From: Sandaracinaceae bacterium
GTDB taxonomy: Bacteria; Myxococcota_A; Polyangia; Polyangiales; Houyiibacteriaceae
NCBI GenBank assembly: GCA_020633075.1
Contig: JACKEI010000002.1
Span: forward strand, 62,001 to 126,000
DNA length: 64,000 bases
Reading direction: 5' to 3'
Shown piece by piece: positions 50,309 to 56,939 of this stretch. Every line of letters starts with the position of its first letter. Position 1 is the first letter of the stretch. A program made the position numbers and the translations under genes. The notes under the pieces were generated by a model. That model saw only the letters and a program-made list of their open reading frames with translations, was not told the DNA's origin and ran no database searches.

Positions 50309-50859
50309 GGCGCGTACTCGCCCTCCAGCTGCGCGAGCAGCTGCGCGCGGTAGGGGCGCATGGCGCCTGCCAGTTCTTGCATGCGCGGCGCGCTCTCCGT
50401 CGCCGCCGCGACCCCCGCCGCTTGGCTGTCGACGGCGGCGGCCTGGGCGGCGAGCAGCGCGAGCGACGGCGCGGGCAGGGTGGCTACCTCTGCGGACCCG
50501 GGGGTACGCGCCACGAACCAGAGGGCGAGCGCTGCCACGGCTAGAGCGCCCGTCAGCGCCAGCCACAGGCCGCGCAGCGCGCGCAGGGGTGCCGTCGGCG
50601 ACGGCGCGGGTGGCGCCGCCCAGGGAGGGAGCGAGGACTCGATGCCTTCGAAGAGCTCGTCCAGACGCTCGCGGCTCGGCTCTGGCGCCTGCTGCGCCCG
50701 CAGCAGGTGCGCGGCCTCCAGCGCAGGCAGGAGGGCCTCGAGTGCGCCCTCCGCGACGACCTCGCGATCGAGGGCGCGGGCCAGCTCGGCCGCTTGCGCG
50801 ATCTCCTCGTCGCTGGCCTCGTCGTCGTCCAGCAGCTCGTCAACGCGGGTGTCGGTCAT
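50305..50859 (-). CDS. Probable anti-sigma factor, single membrane span
   Basis: The protein has 184 residues. The N-terminal about 90 residues are acidic and helical (EIAQAAELARALDREVVAEG, LLPALEAAHLLRAQ), then one membrane helix (LWLALTGALAVAALALWFVA) and an about 65-residue outer part. It does not carry the HxxxCxxC zinc motif of ZAS anti-sigmas. The position directly after an ECF sigma gene, with a 20-bp overlap, and the one-span topology are the evidence for an anti-sigma role. Confidence 0.62.
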   Translation of the reverse strand: MTDTRVDELLDDDEASDEEIAQAAELARALDREVVAEGALEALLPALEAAHLLRAQQAPEPSRERLDELFEGIESSLPPWAAPPAPSPTAPLRALRGLWLALTGALAVAALALWFVARTPGSAEVATLPAPSLALLAAQAAAVDSQAAGVAAATESAPRMQELAGAMRPYRAQLLAQLEGEYAP

Positions 50860-51532
50860 CGTCGCCCTCCTTCCCTAGCGTCTCCGTGGCGAAAGCGCCC
50901 GGCCCCGCGTGCGCGTCCTCCCAGGCCTTGCGAAACGCACGCAGCGAGCGCAGCAGGAGGACGTCGAACGTCCCGAGCTTCACGTCGAGAGCCTGCGCGC
51001 AGTCGGCCCGCTCTCGCTCTTCGAAGAAGCGCAGCTCGATGGCCCGCCGGTAGCGAGGGTTGAGCCCATCCAGGGTCGCCGTGACCCGTGAAGTCAGCTC
51101 CGCGTGGTCTTGTCTCGCGCTGACCTCCGAGAAGGGGTCCTGCGACGGCGCCCGCTCCCACGAGAGCAGCTGCTCCAGCTGGGTCAGCGCGCGGTCGGTG
51201 CGAGCGCGCACGCGATGCATGTCGATGGCCTTGTTGGACGCGATGCGGGCCAGCCAGTGATAGACGCTCACGCCTTGGTGTTCGAAGGTCTCGAGCTTCA
51301 CGAACGCCGTCCGGAAGGTCTCCGCCAACGCGTCCTCGGCGGCGCCGGCCGCCCCGAGCTTGGGGAGCAGCACCCGTCGGTAGAGCGCCGGCGCGTAGGC
51401 GCGGTAGAGCTCGCCGAACGCGTCGCGCTCGCCAGCGCGAATACGCTGCAGCAACGTGCGCTCCCATGCGATCCGATCCGCTGCTTCCGTTCCGGCCACC
51501 CATGCCTCGAGAGTGTGAGGTCGCGCCGTCAT
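50840..51532 (-). CDS. ECF-type sigma-70 factor
   Basis: The protein has 230 residues from ATG at 51532. Region 2 is present (GERDAFGELYRAYAPALYRR, HWLARIASNKAIDMHRVRAR), and region 4 (ATLDGLNPRYRRAIELRFFE, LDVKLGTFDVLLLRSLRAF) with a typical region-4 HTH. It lacks regions 1 and 3 as in ECF sigma factors. It heads an operon of anti-sigma and two lipoprotein genes, so it likely responds to envelope state. An in-frame ATG at 51553 is also possible. It is divergent from the VWA lipoprotein gene. Confidence 0.88.
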   Translation of the reverse strand: MTARPHTLEAWVAGTEAADRIAWERTLLQRIRAGERDAFGELYRAYAPALYRRVLLPKLGAAGAAEDALAETFRTAFVKLETFEHQGVSVYHWLARIASNKAIDMHRVRARTDRALTQLEQLLSWERAPSQDPFSEVSARQDHAELTSRVTATLDGLNPRYRRAIELRFFEERERADCAQALDVKLGTFDVLLLRSLRAFRKAWEDAHAGPGAFATETLGKEGDDDRHPR

Positions 51533-51864
51533 CGCGAGAGCGCAGCGCCCCATGGCCTTGTACGGCAAGCGCGCCAGAGTTGAAAGAGCCGCCCGCGGGC
51601 CAGCCACCTTCGAGGCGTCTGCCCCACGACGAGACGAGGGCTCCTGGCGGAGGGCGGCGGCGAGGGGCGCGGTGGGACAGGCATGCACATGGCGACAACG
51701 CCACAGCGACCGCGACACTTACAGGCTGCGGTCTCGGCGGCGACGGTCAGAGGCGGTGTAAGCGAGGTCGGACGTCGCGCGTTGACCCCACGACACCCAA
51801 GGCGTCTCTGGTGCCCTGGGTCACACACCCACCTTCCGCCACCGTGTCACCCAGGAGCTTCGCC
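51533..51864. other. 332-bp divergent intergenic region
   Basis: This gap separates the ECF sigma gene from the VWA lipoprotein gene. No convincing gene is seen; short frames here lack domains and ribosome sites. It holds an inverted repeat near the VWA start (listed separately) and a TTGACC at 51782-51787. It is the natural place for both promoters. Confidence 0.6.
51815..51855. promoter_or_regulatory. Inverted repeat overlapping VWA ribosome site
   Basis: CCTGGGTCACAC (51815-51826) and GTGTCACCCAGG (51844-51855) pair in 11 of 12 positions, around 17 bases. The right arm runs into the AGGAG ribosome site of the VWA gene (ATG 51865). It may be an operator of the adjacent sigma system or an RNA hairpin that covers the site. 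Confidence 0.5.
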
Positions 51865-53454
51865 ATGTCCCGCCCACGTCTCCCCTCCTCCCCCCGATCC
51901 TTGCCTCTGCGGGTCGCGCTGGTGCTGGCGCTTTCGGGCTGCAGCACCTCCGGATCGGGCTACGAGTCCAGCCACGCCAGGGAGGGCGGAGCAGGCAGCG
52001 GCGGTGACGTCGCCGAGGTGAGCGTCATTCGCACCGAGAGCACGAGGGCGAGCGCGGACACGTACGCCAGCCCATCCGGCGGCGAGGCCCGCAGCGCAGA
52101 CTTCGCGGCGAGCGATGGCGAGCGCGCCCCGGCGCGGTCCGGAGAAGCCCCGCGCGCCGAAGCGGCGACCGACGGGTGGGCTGGCGGCGGCGCTCCCTCG
52201 ACCCCCTCCGCGCCCCCCGCCCCTCCAGCCGGGGGTCCTTCGTCGCGGCCGTCGCGCGGAGGCACCACGGAAGGCTACGCCGCCGCAGGACCATCCGTAG
52301 CCGCGGGTCGTGCCGCCCCTGTGGACGTGGACGTCACGGTCACGGTCACGGTCGAAGACGAGATCGTCGCGCCCGAGCCGCCGCCGGTGGTGCAGCAGCA
52401 GGTCGCGCCCCAGGCGCGCGTGCTCACGGCGGCCACCGTCGGCGACACCGACCGTCGTGGCAACTACCTCGAGTACGTCGCGCGTCGTCCTTTCGAGGCG
52501 CAGCGCGCTGGCTTCGACGTCACCCGTCGCGTGCGCTTTCGCGTGGTCGACGCTCAAGGACGACCGTTCCGCGGAGCGCAGGTCACGCTGGGCGGGCAGG
52601 CCGGGCAGGTCAGCGGGACCACCATGGCCGATGGTTACTGGGACTACTTCCCCGGCGTCCTGGGAGATGTCGGGCGTGACGTGCAGGCCACGGTCAGCGC
52701 CAACGGCGTCCAGGCACAGGTGGCTGCCCGCATTCCTCAGGCTGGCGACGGCCAAGATGTGATCTTCCGGATGCAGGGGGTCTCGGCGCGCGCGCCGCAG
52801 CGGCTGGACCTGGCGTTCCTCATCGACGTCACGGGCAGCATGGAGGACGAGCTGCGCTACGTGAACGCGGAGGTCGCCGACATCGTCGGGCGCATCCACG
52901 CGACGTCCCCCGAGGTGGCCATCCGCGTCGGCGCCACGTTCTACCGCGACCGCAGCGACCGCGAGCCGCTCCAGGAGATCCGCTTCACCTCGGACGTCCA
53001 CGGCTTCGCGCGGACGATGCGAGGGATCCAGGCGGACGGGGGCGGTGACTACCCGGAGGACTTGAACGCTGGCTTGGCCGCCGCGTTCGGGCGTCAGTCG
53101 TGGAGCGACGGAGACGCCGTGCGCGTTCTGGTCGTCATCGCCGACGCGCCTCCGCAGCACTACGCCTCGTCGTTCACCTACATCCAGGCCATGCGCGAAG
53201 CGTCGCGGCGCGGAATCCGTCTCGTCCCGGTCGCCGCCAGCGGCGCGGACCGCGAGGTGGAGTACCTCTTCCGCGCGATGGCCACGGTCACAGGCGCTCC
53301 CTACACCTACCTCACGGACGAGAGCGGCGTGGGCAACCCACACATGGAGGCGGACACGGACCGCGTCGCGGTGGAGTACTGGAACGACCAGCTCACCCGG
53401 CTGGTGACAGACGACCTGCGCGGCGCCGGGATGCACGAGCTGATCCCCAACTGA
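51865..53454 (+). CDS. VWA-domain lipoprotein
   Basis: The protein has 529 residues; AGGAG precedes the ATG. The signal ends LALSGCSTS. A long Ser/Ala/Pro-rich region with a VDVTVTVTVEDE strand precedes a carboxypeptidase-regulatory-like Ig-type domain (RVRFRVVDAQGRPFRGAQVT) at about 215-300 and a von Willebrand A domain at about 310-520. The MIDAS is DVTGSM with Asp321, where Thr replaces the first Ser of DxSxS; the later Asp (IADAPPQHY) is kept. It likely binds metal and a protein or polymer ligand at the outer membrane. Confidence 0.85.
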   Translation: MSRPRLPSSPRSLPLRVALVLALSGCSTSGSGYESSHAREGGAGSGGDVAEVSVIRTESTRASADTYASPSGGEARSADFAASDGERAPARSGEAPRAEAATDGWAGGGAPSTPSAPPAPPAGGPSSRPSRGGTTEGYAAAGPSVAAGRAAPVDVDVTVTVTVEDEIVAPEPPPVVQQQVAPQARVLTAATVGDTDRRGNYLEYVARRPFEAQRAGFDVTRRVRFRVVDAQGRPFRGAQVTLGGQAGQVSGTTMADGYWDYFPGVLGDVGRDVQATVSANGVQAQVAARIPQAGDGQDVIFRMQGVSARAPQRLDLAFLIDVTGSMEDELRYVNAEVADIVGRIHATSPEVAIRVGATFYRDRSDREPLQEIRFTSDVHGFARTMRGIQADGGGDYPEDLNAGLAAAFGRQSWSDGDAVRVLVVIADAPPQHYASSFTYIQAMREASRRGIRLVPVAASGADREVEYLFRAMATVTGAPYTYLTDESGVGNPHMEADTDRVAVEYWNDQLTRLVTDDLRGAGMHELIPN

Positions 53455-53505
53455 CCCAGGTCGCGCCGCGCCACGCCATGGCCAGCGGCTCTGCGAGGCT
53501 GGGGT

Positions 53506-54204
53506 TCAGAGGCTCAGCACGTCGACGACCACGACGGTGACGTTGTCGCGCGCGCCGTTGCTGATCGCTTGCTCCAGCAGGTAGTCGCTAGCGTCGTCCG
53601 GAGTGCCGCGCGCGAGCAGGGGGCGCAGCTCGGACTCGACGACGGAGTCCGTCAGCCCGTCGCTGCACAGCAGAAAGCGGTCCAACGGAGCCGCATCCAG
53701 GAAGCGCACGTCAGGGCGCGCGTCGCCGCCGCCGCCCAGCGCCCGAGTCACGACCGTGCCCATGGGGTGCGAAGCGCGGTGTGCGATGGAGCGGCCGAGG
53801 GTCAGCTCCATGTCGCTCACGACAGAGTGATCACGCGTCATGCGCTCGAGCCGTCGTCGGCGGAGTCGGTACACGCGGCTGTCCCCGACGTGGGCGATGG
53901 TGGCCCCTTGGCCGAACAGCGACAGCGCCGCGACGGTGCAGGCCATGTCTTGGCGCGGGCTGCACTCATCGATGCGTGCGGCGGCCATCGCGATGGCGGC
54001 GTCGAACTCGAGCACCGCGTCACCGCGCGGGTTCTCGCGGAAGTGAGCGCACAGGGTCTCGACGGTCAGACGGCTCGCGGCGTCGCCCCCCGCACCCATG
54101 CCGTCCGCTACCACGAACAGGCCGAGCTCCAGCTCGATGCCGAAGCAGTCCTCGTTGGACGTCCTGTGACCGGCGTGTGTCTTTCCGCTCGCGAGTAGCT
54201 GCAC
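53506..54204 (-). CDS. PP2C-family Ser/Thr phosphatase
   Basis: The protein has 232 residues. PP2C motifs: GHRTSNEDCFGIE, LFVVADGMGAGGDAASRL (metal Asp), ATIAHVGDSRVYRL, LTRDHSVV-like MTRDHSVVSDME, and FLLCSDGLTDSV, ending GARDNVTVVVV. Both metal-binding Asp residues are present. It probably reverses the action of Hanks-type kinases such as the one at 44302-46113. It is monocistronic or leads away from the VWA gene, with which it converges. Confidence 0.9.
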   Translation of the reverse strand: MQLLASGKTHAGHRTSNEDCFGIELELGLFVVADGMGAGGDAASRLTVETLCAHFRENPRGDAVLEFDAAIAMAAARIDECSPRQDMACTVAALSLFGQGATIAHVGDSRVYRLRRRRLERMTRDHSVVSDMELTLGRSIAHRASHPMGTVVTRALGGGGDARPDVRFLDAAPLDRFLLCSDGLTDSVVESELRPLLARGTPDDASDYLLEQAISNGARDNVTVVVVDVLSL

Positions 54205-54302
54205 GTGGCGTGGCCTCGGCGCATCGTATGCGAATCACACGCCGAGTACACGGTCTTCGCGCATCACTCGTCGCAGCTCGCGCTGCGAGGCTCGGGAGGG
54301 CA

Positions 54303-55205
54303 TCACCCTCGGACCGTCCAGGAGAGCGTCCCGCTGCTCGCATCGAGGGCCGCGACCGGACCAAGCGGCAGCTCGTGGTTGTCGTCGACATGTCCCACCG
54401 GGAGCCCCAGCACGGCCGGGAGCCCGAGGGACCGGGCGTGGCGGACGAGGACGTCGCGCGCGCTGACTCCGTCGGGCCCCGGCGTGGATTCGGTGAAGGC
54501 GCCGAAGACGAGGCCGCGGACCTTCTCGAACCAACCCGCCTGCGTGAGCGTCGTGAGCATCCGGTCGAGGCGATAGGGGCGCTCGCCGACGTCCTCGAGA
54601 AACAGAATGGCGCCGTCGAGCGGAGGGGCGAACGGGGTCCCGACCAGCGCCGCCAAGACCGCTAGGTTGCCTCCCACCAGCGGCCCCTCCACACGGCCGT
54701 CGCAGATGCACTCGAGGCCTCGAAACGCAACAAGGGGGGCACCGCTCAACGCGGAGAACCAGCGCGCGCGCGTGGCGTCGGCTGCGTCCCCCAGCTTCGC
54801 CACCATGGACGCGTGCAGGGACGCCACGCCGGCGCGGGCCCAGAGGGCGTGCAGCGCGGTGATGTCGCTGAAGCCAACCAGCCCCTTGCCAGCCGCGCGG
54901 ACTTCATCCGCGGAGATGTGCGGCAGCAGCCGCGTCGCGCCGAAGCCGCCGCGCGCGGCGACCAGCCAGCGCACCTCGCCTGCGCTGAGCGCCCAACGCA
55001 GCTCGCGCACGCGCCGCTCGTCGTCGCCTGCGAAGTACCCATCACGGGCGAAGATGTCAGGGGCGTGCTCACAGACGTAGCCCTGCGCTTCGATGGCGGC
55101 CACGCCCCGCTCGAACGCGGCGCGGTCGAAGGGTCCGCTCGGTGCGATCAGCGCGACGCGGTCGCCCGGCAAGAGCGGTGGTGGGACGAGCAGCGCCCGC
55201 GTCAT
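54303..55205 (-). CDS. ldcA: LD-carboxypeptidase (S66 family)
   Basis: The 300-residue protein has the S66 fold: LIAPSGPFDRAAFERGVAAI, ARGGFGATRLLPHI, the nucleophile Ser113 in GFSDITALHALWAR, EGPLVGGNLAVLAALVGTPF, FLEDVGERPYRLDRML (catalytic Glu) and LPVGHVDDN (catalytic His). The triad is intact. Such enzymes cut the L,D-bond to D-Ala4 of tetrapeptide stems in murein recycling in the cytosol; no signal peptide is visible. Its ATG overlaps the stop of the Lnt-like gene (ATGA). Confidence 0.9.
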   Translation of the reverse strand: MTRALLVPPPLLPGDRVALIAPSGPFDRAAFERGVAAIEAQGYVCEHAPDIFARDGYFAGDDERRVRELRWALSAGEVRWLVAARGGFGATRLLPHISADEVRAAGKGLVGFSDITALHALWARAGVASLHASMVAKLGDAADATRARWFSALSGAPLVAFRGLECICDGRVEGPLVGGNLAVLAALVGTPFAPPLDGAILFLEDVGERPYRLDRMLTTLTQAGWFEKVRGLVFGAFTESTPGPDGVSARDVLVRHARSLGLPAVLGLPVGHVDDNHELPLGPVAALDASSGTLSWTVRG

Positions 55206-56824
55206 GCACCCTCGGGGGCGCCGTCGCCGTCGTCGCCGTTCACCGCGGTGGCGGGCTTCAGCAAGAGCAGCGACACACAGAACAACAGGCAGAGCAGGGT
55301 GGCGAAGTTGCCCACCGCGCGGTAGCCCGTCTCGGCGTGCAGGCGCGGCACGTCCATGACGGAGGACCCCCCCGTGGCGAGCGGCATGCGCTGGTGGCTC
55401 ACCCCTAGCGGGTCCACCAACGCGGAGCCCCCCTCCGCCGCAGCGCGGACCATGTAGCGACCCTGCTCGACCGCGCGGAACACCGCGCAGGCATGGTGGT
55501 ACTCCGGCAGCGGCGTGCCCTCGAACGCCCGGTCGTCCACGACGCTCACCAGCCACTCCGGGTCCTGTTCTGCGAGCTGCCTGCGGAGGTCGGGGCCGCT
55601 GATGTCGTCCCAGCCCACCATCACCCCGAAGGGCACGCGCCCGAGCTCGAACATGGCCCCCCGCTGTCCGGGACGTCGGCCCGCGTCGTGAATGCGCGCA
55701 CGGGTGGCCGCGGGCAGCGACTCATCGAGCGGCGCGAAGTCCAAGAAGGGCGCGAGCACGGTGGCTTGGTAGATGGCGCCACGCTGGTGGGCGTCGTCCG
55801 CAAGGACCAGCACCTGCACGGTCGGGCCCTCGGGGGGATCGTCGCGAACGAGCGTCGCGCCCAGCAGGAAGGGCGTCGCGAGCTCGGCGGGCAGGCGCGG
55901 CGCGAGGTCCAGCTCCGTCCACGCGAGCGGCGGGTCGAAGCGCACGCCGGGCCAGACCACGACGTCCACCGGATCTCCGGGGAGCGCCTCGGCGAGCGCT
56001 CGGCGGGTCTCCGCTTCGAGCCCTCCGTCCGCGAGCGGCCCATCTTCCGATTCGCCGTCCGCCTGCGGTCCGGGTTGCACCACCAGGACACGCACGCTCG
56101 GGGCACCGGTCGCGGCGGCTTCGAGGGCGCTCGAGCGGATGCCGTGGATGCCCAGGCTGCCTGCGACCCCTACCGCCGCGGCCAGCAAGAGGAAGGGCTT
56201 TCGACGCGGCGGAACCGCGAGCAGCAGGGTCTCGGCCAGCGCGCCGTTCACCAGCGCGAGGAAGAGGCTGACCAAGGAGGGGCCCCCGATGGACGCGAGC
56301 GCGATCCACTCCGTGTGTTCGTAGAGCGCCACGGCGAGCCTCTCTGCACCCAAGGGAGCGAGCCCTTCTGCGGCGACCCAGGCAAACGCGAAGAAGCCTG
56401 GCGCGCGCCGGCCGCGTCGCACGGCGTACCAGGTCAGCAACGTCGCGAGGGTAACGGGGGCAGCCTGCAGGGCGGCCGCGAGCTGCGCGCTGAGCAACGC
56501 GTCCGCTTCGGGGTAGCCAGCGCGTATCAGCGCTGGCAGGACGGCGAGCGCGGCCGCGTACGACGCAGCGCCTGCCATTCCGGCTCCGAGGAGCATCGCG
56601 CCCAAGGCTCCGGCCCACCGGCTGACCCGCTGCGGCACGAACTCCAGCCAGATCATCAGCGGTGTCAGCGCGACGAGCGCCAGAAACGGTGAGTTGGACG
56701 TCTGGTAGCCCAGCGCCGCGAGCGGGTCACCGGGGCGGCTGGCGAGCCAGAGCGCCGCGCTGAGCGCAGCGACGACCGGGGCGCTGGCCAACGCGGAGAG
56801 GTTTGCGAGGGCGGGGCGGCGCAT
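55202..56824 (-). CDS. Lnt-like membrane protein lacking catalytic residues
   Basis: The 540-residue protein has the layout of apolipoprotein N-acyltransferase: about seven or eight N-terminal helices, then a nitrilase-like periplasmic domain from about 243 and a final helix. Yet the Glu-Lys-Cys triad is not found. The Glu site reads WPGVRFD (Gly293 where WPE is expected), the stretch 351-371 has no Lys where Y-x-K is expected, and the Cys site reads MVGWDD (Gly404 for CYED). NLTND-like Asn is also lost (SVVDDRAFE). It is probably a pseudoenzyme. It overlaps ldcA. A normal Lnt should exist elsewhere. Confidence 0.82.
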   Translation of the reverse strand: MRRPALANLSALASAPVVAALSAALWLASRPGDPLAALGYQTSNSPFLALVALTPLMIWLEFVPQRVSRWAGALGAMLLGAGMAGAASYAAALAVLPALIRAGYPEADALLSAQLAAALQAAPVTLATLLTWYAVRRGRRAPGFFAFAWVAAEGLAPLGAERLAVALYEHTEWIALASIGGPSLVSLFLALVNGALAETLLLAVPPRRKPFLLLAAAVGVAGSLGIHGIRSSALEAAATGAPSVRVLVVQPGPQADGESEDGPLADGGLEAETRRALAEALPGDPVDVVVWPGVRFDPPLAWTELDLAPRLPAELATPFLLGATLVRDDPPEGPTVQVLVLADDAHQRGAIYQATVLAPFLDFAPLDESLPAATRARIHDAGRRPGQRGAMFELGRVPFGVMVGWDDISGPDLRRQLAEQDPEWLVSVVDDRAFEGTPLPEYHHACAVFRAVEQGRYMVRAAAEGGSALVDPLGVSHQRMPLATGGSSVMDVPRLHAETGYRAVGNFATLLCLLFCVSLLLLKPATAVNGDDGDGAPEGA

Positions 56825-56887
56825 GGAATCGCCATGTACCACGCGCCGTGCCGTAGACGCGACTTCGCGCGTGCGCCTCGGGCCGAG

Positions 56888-56930
56888 GTGACACAGATAA
56901 TGTGTGCAAGAATGTGCCATTCTGTGTTAC
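56888..56930. promoter_or_regulatory. Inverted repeat in divergent promoter of Lnt-like and NtrC-like genes
   Basis: GTGACACAGA (56888-56897) and TCTGTGTTAC (56921-56930) match in 9 of 10 positions around 23 bases. Inside are ACACA-N5-TGTGT (56891-56905) and GAATG-N3-CATTC (56910-56922). The nested symmetry suggests a regulator site serving one or both of the divergent genes. The start of the NtrC-like gene at 56940 is 10 bp from the right arm. Confidence 0.5.
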
Positions 56931-56939
56931 GCCCTCGCC

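Noticed and set aside
56905..56920. Sigma-54 promoter-like sequence on the minus strand (TGGCAC...TTGCA)
   Set aside because: The GG and GC elements are 9 bp apart instead of the strict 10, so it is not a valid -24/-12 promoter despite the good halves.
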